A DNA stretch of 64,000 nt from Archivesica marissinica. Taxonomy: Eukaryota; Mollusca; Bivalvia; Venerida; Vesicomyidae. The notes beneath the pieces are model-generated. The model saw nothing but the letters and a program-made list of their open reading frames with translations. It did no database searches and was not told the origin of the DNA. The stretch spans positions 873,114 through 937,113 of the forward strand of contig CM026390.1 in assembly GCA_014843695.1 (NCBI GenBank). Reading direction: 5' to 3'. A program made the position numbers and the translations under genes. How positions within the stretch are numbered: the stretch's first letter is position 1; each line of letters starts with the position of its first letter. Below are positions 14,001-28,735 of the stretch, one piece after another.

Positions 14001-17000
14001 GTACCAAACACAAACTGCCTGGGAATATATGTATATATACGTGATGTACCAAACACAAACCAAACTGCCTGGGAATATATGTATATATACGTGATGTACC
14101 AAACACAAACTGCCTGGGAATATATGTATATATACGTGATGTACCAAACACACAAACTGCCTGGGAATATATGTATATATACGTGATGTACCAAACACAT
14201 ACTGCCTGGGAATATATGTATATATACGTGATGTACCAAACACAACCAAACTGCCTGGGAATATATGTATATATACGTGATGTACCAAACACATACTGCA
14301 TGGGAATATATGTATATATACGTGATGTACCAAACACAAACTGCCTGGGAATATATGTATATATACGTGATGTACCAAACACATACCAAACTGCCTGGGA
14401 ATATATGTATATATACGTGATGTACCAAACACATACTGCATGGGAATATATGTATATATACGTGATGTACCAAACACATACTGCATGGGAATATATGTAT
14501 ATATACGTGATGTACCAAACACAAACTGCCTGGGAATATATGTATATATACGTGATGTACCAAACACATACGCAAACTGCCTGGGAATATATGTATATAT
14601 ACGTGATGTACCAAACACATACTGCAAACTGCCTGGGAATATATGTATATATACGTGATGTACCAAACACAAACTGCCTGGGAATATATGTATATATACG
14701 TGATGTACCAAACACAAACTGCCTGGGAATATATGTATATATACGTGATGTACCAAACAACAAACTGCCTGGGAATATATGTATATATACGTGATGTACC
14801 AAACACATACTGCAAACTGCCTGGGAATATATGTATATATACGTGATGTACCAAACACATCAAACTGCCTGGGAATATATGTATATATACGTGATGTACC
14901 AAACACATACTGCAAACTGCCTGGGAATATATGTATATATACGTGATGTACCAAACACATACTGCCTGGGAATATATGTATATATACGTGATGTACCAAA
15001 CACATACTGCCTGGGAATATATGTATATATACGTGATGTACCAAACACAAACTGCCTGGGAATATATGTATATATACGTGATGTACCAAACACAAACTGC
15101 CTGGGAATATATGTATATATACGTGATGTACCAAACACATACTGCAAACTGCCTGGGAATATATGTATATATACGTGATGTACCAAACACATACTGCCTG
15201 GGAATATATGTATATATACGTGATGTACCAAACACATACTGCAAACTGCCTGGGAATATATGTATATATACGTGATGTACCAAACACATACTGCCTGGGA
15301 ATATATGTATATATACGTGATGTACCAAACACAAACTGCATGGGAATATATGTATATATACGTGATGTACCAAACACAAACTGCCTGGGAATATATGTAT
15401 ATATACGTGATGTACCAAACACATACTGCATGGGAATATATGTATATATACGTGATGTACCAAACACATACTGCCTGGGAATATATGTATATATACGTGA
15501 TGTACCAAACACATACTGCCTGGGAATATATGTATATATACGTGATGTACCAAACACATACTGCCTGGGAATATATGTATATATACGTGATGTACCAAAC
15601 ACAAACTGCATGGGAATATATGTATATATACGTGATGTACCAAACACATGCTGCCTGGGAATATATGTATATATACGTGATGTACCAAACACATACTGCC
15701 TGGGAATATATGTATATATACGTGATGTACCAAACACAAACTGCAAACTGCCTGGGAATATATGTATATATACGTGATGTACCAAACACAAACTGCCTGG
15801 GAATATATGTATATATACGTGATGTACCAAACACATACTGCAAACTGCCTGGGAATATATGTATATATACGTGATGTACCAAACACATACTGCCTGGGAA
15901 TATATGTATATATACGTGATGTACCAAACACATACTGCCTGGGAATATATGTATATATACGTGATGTACCAAACACATACTGCCTGGGAATATATGTATA
16001 TATACGTGATGTACCAAACACATACTGCATGGGAATATATGTATATATACGTGATGTACCAAACACAAACTGCCTGGGAATATATGTATATATACGTGAT
16101 GTACCAAACACAAACTGCAGGGAATATATGTATATATACGTGATGTACCAAACACAACTGCCTGGGAATATATGTATATATACGTGATGTACCAAACACA
16201 TACTGCATGGGAATATATGTATATATACGTGATGTACCAAACACAAACTGCCTGGGAATATATGTATATATACGTGATGTACCAAACACACAACCCTGGG
16301 AATATATGTATATATACGTGATGTACCAAACACAAACTGCCTGGGAATATATGTATATATACGTGATGTACCAAACACATACTGCAAACTGCCTGGGAAT
16401 ATATGTATATATACGTGATGTACCAAACACAAACTGCCTGGGAATATATGTATATATACGTGATGTACCAAACACAAACTGCCTGGGAATATATGTATAT
16501 ATACGTGATGTACCAAACACAAACTGCCTGGGAATATATGTATATATACGTGATGTACCAAACACAAACTGCCTGGGAATATATGTATATATACGTGATG
16601 TACGAAACACAAACTACAAACTGCCTGGGAATATATGTATATATACGTGATGTACCAAACACATACTGCAAACTGCCTGGGAATATATGTATATATATGT
16701 GATGTACCAAGCACAAACTGCCTGGGAATATATGTATATATACGTGATGTACCAAACACAAACTGCCTGGGAATATATGTATATATACGTGATGTACCAA
16801 ACACATACTGCAAACTGCCTGGGAATATATGTATATATACGTGATGTACCAAACACATACTGCATGGGAATATATGTATATATACGTGATGTACCAAACA
16901 CATACTGCCTGGGAATATATGTATATATACGTGATGTACCAAACACATACTGCAAACTGCCTGGGAATAAATGTATATATACGTGATGTACCAAACACAT

Positions 17001-20000
17001 ACTGCTTGGGAATATATGTATATATACGTGATGTACCAAACACATACTGCCTGGGAATATATGTATATATACGTGATGTGCCAAACACATACTGCATGGG
17101 AATATATGTATATATACGTGATGTACCAAACACATACTGCAAACTGCCTGGGAATATATGTATATATACGTGATGTACCAAACACATACTGCAAACTGCC
17201 TGGGAATATATGTATATATACGTGATGTACTAAACACATACTGCCTGGGAATATATGTATATATACGTGATGTACCAAACACATACTGCCTTGGAATATA
17301 TGTATATATACGTGATGTACCAAACACATACTGCCTGGGAATATATGTATATCTACGTGATGTACCAAACACATACTGCCTGGGAATATATGTATATATA
17401 CGTGATGTACCAAACACAAACAACAAACTGCCTGGGAATATATGTATATATACGTGATGTACCAAACACATACTGCCTGGGAATATATGTATATGTACGT
17501 GATGTACCAAACACAAACTGCCTGGGAATATATGTATATATACGTGATGTACCAAACACAAACTGCAAACTGCCTGGGAATATATGTATATATACGTGAT
17601 GTACCAAACACATACTGCAAACTTCCTGGGAATATATGTATATATACGTGATGTACCAAACACATACTGCCTGGGAATATATGTATATGTACGTGATGTA
17701 CCAAACACAAACTTCCTGGCAATATATGTATATATACGTGATGTACCAAACACAAACTGCCTGGCAATATATGTATATATACGTGATGTACCAAACACAT
17801 ACTGCATGGAAATATATGTATATCTACGTGATGTACCATACACATACTGCATGGGAATATATGTATATGTACGTGATGTACCAAACACAAACTGCAAACT
17901 GCCTGGGAATATCTGTATATATACGTGATGTACGAAACACATACTGCCTGGGAATATATGTATATATACGTGATGTACAAACACAAACTACAAACTGCCT
18001 GGGAATATATGTATATATACGTGATGTACCAAACACATACTGCCTGGGAATATATGTATATATACGTGATGTACCAAACACATACTGCAAACTGCCTGTG
18101 AATATATGTATATATACGTGATGTACTAAGCACAAACTGCATGGGAATATATGTATATATACGTGATGTACCAAACACATACTGCATGGGAATATATGTA
18201 TATATACGTGATGTACCAAACACAAACTGCATGGGAATATATGTATATATACGTGATGTACCAAACACATACTGCCTGGGAATATATGTATATATACGTG
18301 ATGTACCAAACACAAACTGCCTGGGAATATATGTATATATACGTGATGTACCAAACACAAACTGCAAATGCCTGGGAATATATGTATATATACGTGATGT
18401 ACCAAACACAAACTGCAAACCCTGGGAATATATGTATATATACGTGATGTACCAAACACAAACTGCAAAATGCCTGGGAATATATGTATATATACGTGAT
18501 GTACCAAACACAACTCAAACTGCCTGGGAATATATGTATATATACGTGATGTACCAAACACAACTGCAAACTGCCTGGGAATATATGTATATATACGTGA
18601 TGTACCAAACACAAACTGCAAACTGCCTGGGAATATATGTATATATACGTGATGTACCAAACACAAACTGCCTGGGAATATATGTATATATACGTGATGT
18701 ACCAAACACATACTGCCTGGGAATATATGTATATATACGTGATGTACCAAACACATACTGCCTGGGAATATATGTATATATACGTGATGTACCAAACACA
18801 TACTGCCTGGGAATATATGTATATATACGTGATGTACCAAACACATACTGCCTGGGAATATATGTATATATACGTGATGTACCAAACACAAACTGCATGG
18901 GAATATATGTATATATACGTGATGTACCAAACACAAACTGCCTGGGAATATATGTATATATACGTGATGTACCAACTACAAACTGCAAACTGCCTGGGAA
19001 TATATGTATATATACGTGATGTACCAAACACAAACTGCAAACTGCCTGGGAATATATGTATATATACGTGATGTACCAAACACATACTGCCTGGGAATAT
19101 ATGTATATATACGTGATGTACCAAACACAAACTGCCTGGGAATATATGTATATATACGTGATGTACCAAACACAAACTGCCTGGGAATATATGTATATAT
19201 ACGTGATGTACCAAACACAAACTGCCTGGGAATATATGTATATATACGTGATGTACCAAACACAAACTGCCTGGGAATATATGTATATATACGTGATGTA
19301 CCAAACACAAACTGCATGGGAATATATGTATATATACGTGATGTACCAAACACATACTCAAACTGCCTGGGAATATATGTATATATACGTGATGTACCAA
19401 ACACATCACTGCCTGGGAATATATGTATATATACGTGATGTACCAAACACAAACTGCCTGGGAATATATGTATATATACGTGATGTACCAAACACAAACT
19501 GCCTGGGAATATATGTATATATACGTGATGTACCAAACACAAACTGCCTGGGAATATATGTATATATACGTGATGTACCAAACACAAACTGCCTGGGAAT
19601 ATATGTATATATACGTGATGTACCAAACACATACTGCAAACTGCTGGAATATATGTATATATACGTGATGTACCAAACACAAACTGCCTGGGAATATATG
19701 TATATATACGTGATGTACCAAACACAAACTGCCTGGGAATATATGTATATATACGTGATGTACCAAACACAAACTGCCTGGGAATATATGTATATATACG
19801 TGATGTACCAAACACATACTGCCTGGGAATATATGTATAGATACGTGATGTACCAAACACAAACTGCCTGGGAATATATGTATATATACGTGATGTACCA
19901 AACACAAACTGCCTGGGAATATATGTATATATACGTGATGTACCAAACACAAACTACAAACTACCTGGGAATATATGTATATATACGTGATGTACCATAC

Positions 20001-20530
20001 ACATACTGCAAACTCCCTGGCAATATATGTATATATACGTGATGTACCAAACACATACTGCCTGGGAATATATGTATATATACGTGATGTACCAAACACA
20101 TACTGCCTGGGAATATATGTATATATACGTGATGTACCAAACACAAACTGCCTGGTAATATATGTATATATACGTGATGTACCAAACACAAACTGCCTGG
20201 GAATATATGTATATCTACGTGATGTACCAAACACATACTGCAAACTCCCTGGCAATATATGTATATATACGTGATGTACCATACACATACTGCAAACTCC
20301 CTGGCAATATATGTATATATACGTGATGTACCAAACACATACTGCAAACTTCCTGGCAATAAATGTATATATACGTGATGTACCATACACATACTGCAAA
20401 CTGTCTGGCAATATATGTATATATACGTGATGTACCATACACATACTGCAAACTGTCTGGCAATATATGTATATATACGTGATGTACCATACACATACTG
20501 CAAACTGGCTGGCACTATATGTATCTGATA
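11006..20530. repeat. 45/52-bp minisatellite array
   Basis: About 205 copies of a 45-bp unit containing GGGAATATATGTATATATACG and TGATGTACCAAACACA then AACTGCC or TACTGCC. Many copies carry a 7-bp tandem duplication (AACTGCA) making 52 bp, which shifts the frame by one. The 45-bp period is fifteen codons and generates very long minus-strand pseudo-ORFs, the longest over 2000 residues, which are artefacts. A block near 12600-13075 recurs near 15285-15760 (for example the rare CACATGCTGCC at 12961 and 15644). Copies near the right end (20000-20520) are more diverged (CTGGCAATA, ACCATACACA) and the array dies out about 110-120 bp from the PKD exon at 20645. Confidence 0.97.
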
Positions 20531-20644
20531 CATACTGCCTTGGTATTCCTGCAATATTATAGTACAGTGTCGAAGCTGTTCACAGAAATAGTTAATTATT
20601 ACTAATTGTGCCATGAGCCGCAGCTACCATTCGAATAAATATAC
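20531..20644. other. Short unique intron segment downstream of the PKD exon
   Basis: Holds the donor of exon 20820-20645 (TTCACG|GTATAT on the minus strand). A second possible donor, AATG|GTAGCT at 20628/20627, would add 17 nt but would break the phase shared with the 62945 exon, so I prefer 20645. Confidence 0.6.
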
Positions 20645-20820
20645 CGTGAAAATGCATAAGAGGTATCGGAAGTGGTGTATTCTCCATCATAGGTCAAGGA
20701 GACATTACTGTCAGATTCCATCTGCCAATCGATACTGACGTTTGTCCCACTTGTTGCAGTAGCTGTGAATAAATACGTGTCTCCTACTGCCAGGTATATC
20801 ATTGTGTGGTTAAGAAATGC
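20645..20820 (-). CDS. PKD-repeat protein, first exon of a module (176 nt)
   Basis: Acceptor TCATTACAG before 20820, donor TTCACG|GTATAT after 20645; phase 0 to 2. It encodes 58 residues plus the first two bases of an arginine codon, starting AFLNHTMIYLAVGD and ending TSYAFS. It aligns without gaps to the exon 63120-62945: shared A-x-LNHT, IY, A-x-G, F, A-x-A, G-x-NV, W-x-M, TY and AF (about 22 of 58). The pattern VGDTYLFTATATSGTNVSIDW is the N-terminal half of a PKD domain (beta-sandwich, extracellular, adhesion or ligand binding in polycystins and REJ proteins), with the usual W-D-F-G-D-G replaced by IDWQME. There are N-glycosylation motifs (NHT, NVS). By homology it must be followed by a phase-2 exon that completes the PKD domain; none is seen before the gap. 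Its acceptor is about 80 bp from the 42-bp array. Confidence 0.85.
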
Positions 20821-21034
20821 CTGTAATGACAAAGAGATAAATGATTATTGATACATATAAGATTAATATTATATCAAATTAATACGCTGCTTTAAATGTT
20901 ACTTGTATAACCTTGTATGACTAGATCATTGACATGTATTGTATATGTATAACCTTGTAGGACTAGATCATTGATATGTATTGTATATGTATAACCTTGT
21001 ATGACTAGATCATTGACATGTATTGTATATGTAT

Positions 21035-22238
21035 AGCCTTGTCTGACTAGATCATTGACATGTATTGTATATGTATAACCTTGTAGGACTAGATCATTGA
21101 CATGTATTGTATATGTATAACCTTGTATGACTAGATCATTGACGTGTATTGTATATGTATAACCTTGTCTGACTAGATCATTGACATGTATTGTATATGT
21201 ATAACCTTGTAGGACTAGATCATTGACATGTATTGTATATGTATAACTGTGTATGACTAGATCATTGACGTGTATTGTATATGTATAGCCATGTCTGACT
21301 AGATCATTGACATGTATTGTATATGTATAACCTTGTCTGACTAGATCATTGACGTGTATTGTATATGTATAACTGTGTCTGACTAGATCAATGACATGTA
21401 TTGTATATGTATAACCTTGTCTGACTAGATCATTGACATATATTGTATATGTATAACCTTGTCTGACTAGATCAATGACATGTATTGTATATGTATAACC
21501 TTGTCTGACTAGATCATTGACATGTATTGTATATGTATAACCTTGTCTGACTAGATCATTGACATGTATTGTATATGTATTACTGTGTATGACTAGATCA
21601 TTGACATGTATTGTATATGTATTACCTTGTATGACTAGATCATTGACATGTATTGTATATGTATAACCTTGTCTGACTAGATCATTGACATGTATTGTAT
21701 ATGTATAACCTTGTATGACTAGATCATTGACGTGTATTGTATATGTATAACTGTGTATGACTAGATCATTGACATGTATTGTATATGTATAACCTTGTCT
21801 GACTAGATCATTAACATGTATTGTATATGTATTACTGTGTATGACTAGATCATTGACGTGTATTGTATATGTATTACTGTGTATGACTAGATCATTTACG
21901 TGTATTGTATATGTATAACCTTGTCTGACTAGATCATTGACATGTATTGTATATGTATAACCTTGTATGACTAGATCATTGACATGTATTGTATATGTAG
22001 AACCTTGTATGACTAGATCATTGACGTGTATTGTATATGTATAACCTTGTCTGACTAGATCCTTGACATGTATTGTATATGTATAATCTTGTACGACTAG
22101 ATCATTGACATGTATTGTATATGTATAACCTTGTATGACTAGATCATTGACATGTATTGTATATGTATAACCTTGTATGACTAGATCATTGACATGTATT
22201 GTATATGTATAACTGTGTATGACTAGATCATTGACATG
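21035..22238. repeat. Higher-order duplicate, copy 1 (1204 bp)
   Basis: This block reads base for base the same as 23135-24338, an offset of exactly 2100 bp or 50 units of 42 bp. The match ends at TAGCC/TAACC on the left and at TGAATTG/TGTATTG on the right. About 28 units with their private variants are shared, so this is a block copy and not chance similarity of units. Confidence 0.9.
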
Positions 22239-23134
22239 AATTGTATATGTATAACCTTGTCTGACTAGATCATAGACGTGTATTGTATATGTATAAACTT
22301 GTCTGACTAGATCATTGACATGAATTGTATATGTATAACCGTGTATGACTAGATCATTGACATGTATTGTATATGTATAACCTTGTCAGACTAGATCATT
22401 GACATGTATTGTATATGTATAACCTTGTATGACTAGATCATTGACATGTATTGTATATGTATAACCGTGTATGACTAGATCATTGACATGAATTGTATAT
22501 GTATAACCTTGTCTGACTAGATCATAGACGTGTATTGTATATGTATAGCCGTGTATGACTAGATCATTGACATGAATTGTATATGTATAACCTTGTCTGA
22601 CTAGATCATTGACATGTATTGTATATGTATAACCTTGTCTGACTAGATCATTGACATGTATTGTATTTGTATAACTGTGTATGGCTAGATCATTGACATG
22701 TATTGTATATGTATAACTGTGTATGACTAGATCATTGACATGTATTGTATATGTATAACCTTGTCTGACTAGATCATTGAAGTGTATTGTATATGTATAG
22801 CCATGTCTGACTAGATCATTGACATGTATTGTATATGTATAACTTTGTATGACTAGATCATTGACATGTATTGTATATGTATAACCTTGTCTGACTAGAT
22901 CATTGACATGTATTGTATATGTATAGCTGTGTATGACTAGATCATTGACATGTATTGTATATGTATAACCTTGTAGGACTAGATCATTGACATGTATTGT
23001 ATATGTATAACTGTGTATGACTAGATCATTGACATGTATTGTATATGTATAACCTTGTATGACTAGATCATTGACGTGTATTGTATATGTATAACTGTGT
23101 ATGACTAGCTCATTGACATGTATTGTATATGTAT

Positions 23135-24338
23135 AACCTTGTCTGACTAGATCATTGACATGTATTGTATATGTATAACCTTGTAGGACTAGATCATTGA
23201 CATGTATTGTATATGTATAACCTTGTATGACTAGATCATTGACGTGTATTGTATATGTATAACCTTGTCTGACTAGATCATTGACATGTATTGTATATGT
23301 ATAACCTTGTAGGACTAGATCATTGACATGTATTGTATATGTATAACTGTGTATGACTAGATCATTGACGTGTATTGTATATGTATAGCCATGTCTGACT
23401 AGATCATTGACATGTATTGTATATGTATAACCTTGTCTGACTAGATCATTGACGTGTATTGTATATGTATAACTGTGTCTGACTAGATCAATGACATGTA
23501 TTGTATATGTATAACCTTGTCTGACTAGATCATTGACATATATTGTATATGTATAACCTTGTCTGACTAGATCAATGACATGTATTGTATATGTATAACC
23601 TTGTCTGACTAGATCATTGACATGTATTGTATATGTATAACCTTGTCTGACTAGATCATTGACATGTATTGTATATGTATTACTGTGTATGACTAGATCA
23701 TTGACATGTATTGTATATGTATTACCTTGTATGACTAGATCATTGACATGTATTGTATATGTATAACCTTGTCTGACTAGATCATTGACATGTATTGTAT
23801 ATGTATAACCTTGTATGACTAGATCATTGACGTGTATTGTATATGTATAACTGTGTATGACTAGATCATTGACATGTATTGTATATGTATAACCTTGTCT
23901 GACTAGATCATTAACATGTATTGTATATGTATTACTGTGTATGACTAGATCATTGACGTGTATTGTATATGTATTACTGTGTATGACTAGATCATTTACG
24001 TGTATTGTATATGTATAACCTTGTCTGACTAGATCATTGACATGTATTGTATATGTATAACCTTGTATGACTAGATCATTGACATGTATTGTATATGTAG
24101 AACCTTGTATGACTAGATCATTGACGTGTATTGTATATGTATAACCTTGTCTGACTAGATCCTTGACATGTATTGTATATGTATAATCTTGTACGACTAG
24201 ATCATTGACATGTATTGTATATGTATAACCTTGTATGACTAGATCATTGACATGTATTGTATATGTATAACCTTGTATGACTAGATCATTGACATGTATT
24301 GTATATGTATAACTGTGTATGACTAGATCATTGACATG
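23135..24338. repeat. Higher-order duplicate, copy 2 (1204 bp)
   Basis: Identical to 21035-22238 by eye, line against line. Either a very recent unequal exchange or an assembly duplication. Confidence 0.9.
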
Positions 24339-27300
24339 TATTGTATATGTATAACATTGTACGACTAGATCATTGACGTGTATTGTATGTGTATAACTGT
24401 GTATGACTAAATCATTGACATGTATTGTATATGTATAACTGTGTATGACTAGATCATTGACATGTATTGTATATGTATAGCCTTGTATGACTAGATCATT
24501 GACGTGTATTGTATATGTATAACCTTGTATGACTAGTTCATTGACATGTATTGTATATGTATAACTGTGTATGACTAGATCATTGACATGTATTGTATAT
24601 GTATAACCTTGTCTGACTAGATCATTGACATGAATTGTATATGTATAACCGTGTATGACTAGATCATTGACATGTATTGTATATGTATAACCTTGTCTGA
24701 CTAGATCATTGACATGTATTGTATATGTATAACCTTGTATGACTAGATCATTGACATGTATTGTATATGTATAACCGTGTATGACTAGATCATTGACATG
24801 AATTGTATATGTATAACCTTGTCTGACTAGATCATAGACGTGTATTGTATATGTATAACCTTGTCTGACTAGATCATTGACATGAATTGTATATGTATAA
24901 CCGTGTATGACTAGATCATTGACATGTATTGTATATGTATAACCTTGTCAGACTAGATCATTGACATGTATTGTATATGTATAACCTTGTATGACTAGAT
25001 CATTGACATGTATTGTATATGTATAACCGTGTATGACTAGATCATTGACATGAATTGTATATGATAACCTTGTCTGACTAGATCATGACAAAAACCAACA
25101 ACAACAAAAAACCCGACTAGATCATGACATGTATTGTATATGTATAACCTTGTATGACTAGATCATTGACATGTATTGTATTGTATAACTGTATGCTAGA
25201 CATTGACATGTATTGTATATGTATAACTGTGTATGACTAGATCATTGACATGTATTGTATATGTATAACCTTGTATGACTAGATCATTGACATGTATTGT
25301 ATATGTATAACCTTGTATGACTAGATCATTGACATGTATTGTATATGTATAACCTTGTATGACTAGATCATTGACATGTATTGTATATGTATAACCTTGT
25401 CTGACTAGATCATTGACATGTATTGTATATGTATAACTGTGTATGACTAGATCATTGACATGTATTGTATATGTATAACCTTGTAGGACTAGATCATTGA
25501 CATGTATTGTATATGTATAACTGTGTATGACTAGATCATTGACATGTATTGTATATGTATAACCTTGTATGACTAGATCATTGACGTGTATTGTATATGT
25601 ATAACTGTGTATGACTAGCTCATTGACATGTATTGTATATGTATAACCTTGTCTGACTAGATCATTGACGTGTATTGTATATGTATAACTGTGTATGACT
25701 AGATCATTGACATGTATTGTATATGTATAACCTTGTCTGACTAGATCATTGACGTGTATTGTATATGTATAACTGTGTATGACTAGATCATTGACATATA
25801 TTGTATATATATAACCTTGTATGACTAGATCATTGACATGTATTGTATATGTATAACCTTGTATGACTAGATCATTGACATGTATTGTATATGTATAACT
25901 GTGTATGACTAGATCATTGACATGTATTGTATATGTATAACCTTGTACGACTAGATCATTGACGTGTATTGTATGTGTATAACTGTGTATGACTAGATCA
26001 TTAACATGTATTGTATATGTATAACTGTGTATGACTAGATCATTGACATGTATTGTATATGTATAACCTTGTATGACTAGATCATTGACGTGTATTGTAT
26101 ATGTATAACCTTGTATGACTAGATCATTGACATGTATTGTATATGTATAACTGTGTATAGCTAGATCATTGACATGTATTGTATATGTATAACCTTGTCT
26201 GACTAGATCATTGACATGTATTGTATATGTATAACTGTGTATGACTAGATCATTGACGTGTATTGTATATGTATAACCTTGTCTGACTAGATCATTGACA
26301 TGTATTGTATATGTATAACTGTGTATGACTAGATCATTGACGTGTATTGTATATGTATAACCTTGTCTGACTAGATCATTGACATGTATTGTATATGTAT
26401 AACCTTGTATGACTAGATCATTGACATGTATTGTATATGTATAACCTTGTCTGACTAGATCATTGACATGAATTGTATATGTATAACCTTGTCTGACTAG
26501 ATCATTGACATGTATTGTATATGTATAGCCATGTCTGACTAGATCATTGACATGTATTGTATATGTATAGCCATGTCTGACTAGATCATTGACATGTATT
26601 GTATATGTATAGCCATGTCTGACTAGATCATTGACATGTATTGTATATGTATAGCCATGTATGACTAGATCATTGACATGTATTGTATATGTATAACCTT
26701 GTCTGACTAGATCATTGACAGGTATTGTATTTGTATAACTGTGTATGGCTAGATCATTGACATGTATTGTATATGTATAACTGTGTATGACTAGATCATT
26801 GACATGTATTGTATATGTATAACCTTGTCTGACTAGATCATTGAAGTGTATTGTATATGTATAGCCATGTCTGACTAGATCATTGACATGTATTGTATAT
26901 GCATAACCTTGTATGACTAGATGATTGACATGTATTGTATATGTATAAATGTGTATGGCTAGATCATTGACATGTATTGTATATGTATAACCTCGTAGGA
27001 CTAGATCATTGACATGTATTGTATATGTATAACTGTGTATGACTAGATCATTGACATGTATTGTATATGTATATCTGTGTATGACTAGATCATTGACATG
27101 TATTGTATATGTATAACTGTGTATGACTAGATCATTGACATGTATTGTATATGTATAACTGTGTATGACTAGATCATTGACATGTATTGTATATGTATAA
27201 CCTTGTATGACTAGATCATTGACGTGTATTGTATGTGTATATCTGTGTATGACTAGATCATTGACATGTATTGTATATGTATTACTGTGTATGACTAGAT

Positions 27301-28493
27301 CATTGACATGTATTGTATATGTATAACCTTGTATGACTAGATCATTGACGTGTATTGTATATGTATAACCTTGTATGACTAGATCATTGACGTGTATTGT
27401 TTATGTATAACCTTGTATGACTAGATCATTGACATGTATTGTATATGTATAACCTTGTCTGACTAGATCATTGACGTGTATTGTATATGTATAACCTTGT
27501 CTGACTAGATCATTGACATGTATTGTATATGTATAACCTTGTATGACTAGATCATTGACATGTATTGTATATGTATAACCTTGTATGACTAGATCATTGA
27601 CATGTATTGTATATGTATAACCGTGTATGACTAGATCATTGACATGTATTGTATATGTATAACCTTGTATGACTAGATCATTGACATGTATTGTATATGT
27701 ATAACCTTGTATGACTAGATCATTGACGTGTATTGTATATGTATAACTTTGTATGACTAGATCATTGACATGTATTGTATATGTATAACCTTGTATGACT
27801 AGATCATTGACATGTATTGTATATGTATAACCTTGTATGACTAGATCATTGACATGTATTGTATATGTATAACCTTGTATGACTAGATCATTGACATGTA
27901 TTGTATATGTATAACCTTGTCTGACTAGATCATTGAAATGTATTGTATATGTATAACCATGTCTGACTAGATCATTGACATGTATTGTATATGTATAAAC
28001 TTGTATGACTAGATCATTGACATGTATTGTATATGTATAACCTTGTATGACTAGATCATTGACATGTATTGTATATGTATAACCTTGTCTGACTAGATCA
28101 TTGACATGTATTGTATATGTATAGCTGTGTATGACTAGATCATTGACATGTATTGTATATGTATAACCTTGTAGGACTAGATCATTGACATGTATTGTAT
28201 ATGTATAACTGTGTATGACTAGATCATTGACATGTATTGTATATGCATAACCTTGTATGACTAGATAATTGACATGTATTGTATATGTATAACCTTGTAG
28301 GACTAGATGATTGACATGTATTGTATATGTATAAATGTGTATGGCTAGATCATTGACATGTATTGTATATGTATAACCTCGTAGGACTAGATCATTGACA
28401 TGTATTGTATATGTATAACTGTGTATGACTAGATCATTGACATGTATTGTATATGTATATCTGTGTATGACTAGATCATTGACATGTATTGTA

Positions 28494-28735
28494 GTTTATA
28501 CAAATTTATTTTAGCTCGATTGCGAAACAAGTTATTTCAACTTATATAAATCACTCTCGAGACCTCATTCCTGATGGAATCCATCGCCACGAGGGAGAGA
28601 GAAGAGGCAACGTGGAATTTAAATGCCTTGCCTAAGGGCACAATCGTAACGGCTCCAGTGGGGCTCGAACTCCGGACCTTTCGCACCTGAAGCGAACGCG
28701 CATCCACTGCGCTATCACGACTTCCTTGATCTTGT
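28494..28735 (-). mobile_element. tRNA-derived SINE inside the 42-bp array
   Basis: A 242-bp insertion flanked by a 10-bp direct repeat ATGTATTGTA (28484-28493 and 28736-28745); the repeat is also part of the array unit. Read on the minus strand it starts with a tRNA-like head from 28725 (GGAAGTCGTG), with A box TAGCGCAGTGG and B box GGAGTTCGAGCC, then a body containing AATTTAAATGCC, and a tail with AAGTTGAAATAACTTG and CGCAATCG. The anticodon arm TTCGC-TTCAGGT-GCGAA pairs perfectly and shows CAG, which suggests an origin from a leucine tRNA or similar. Other copies of the same array block lack it, so it inserted after that block first existed or before it was copied elsewhere without it. It is non-autonomous and codes for nothing. 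Confidence 0.85.
28662..28714 (-). promoter_or_regulatory. RNA polymerase III internal promoter (A and B boxes) of the SINE
   Basis: On the minus strand, A box TAGCGCAGTGG lies at 28714-28704 and B box GGAGTTCGAGCC at 28673-28662. Their spacing is close to that in tRNA genes. Sequence match only; activity is unknown. Confidence 0.7.

Noticed and set aside
11639..18511. A 2290-codon open frame on the minus strand, and many other long frames in the arrays
   Set aside because: All come from tandem units with periods that are multiples of three or that avoid stops. Several frames on both strands are open at once and the peptides are only the repeated unit.
11006..20530. Centromeric or telomeric satellite
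   Set aside because: The window has many unrelated short arrays separated by exons of one gene, and no telomere-type hexamer. This fits intronic minisatellites better.
20628..20644. Alternative donor AATG|GTAGCT that would lengthen the PKD exon by 17 nt
   Set aside because: It would break the equal length and phase shared with exon 63120-62945.
28662..28735. A tRNA gene for leucine (CAG)
   Set aside because: The arms are imperfect, the 3' acceptor side does not pair well, and it is joined to a SINE body and tail with a second diverged copy at 34213. It is a SINE head, not a functional tRNA gene.
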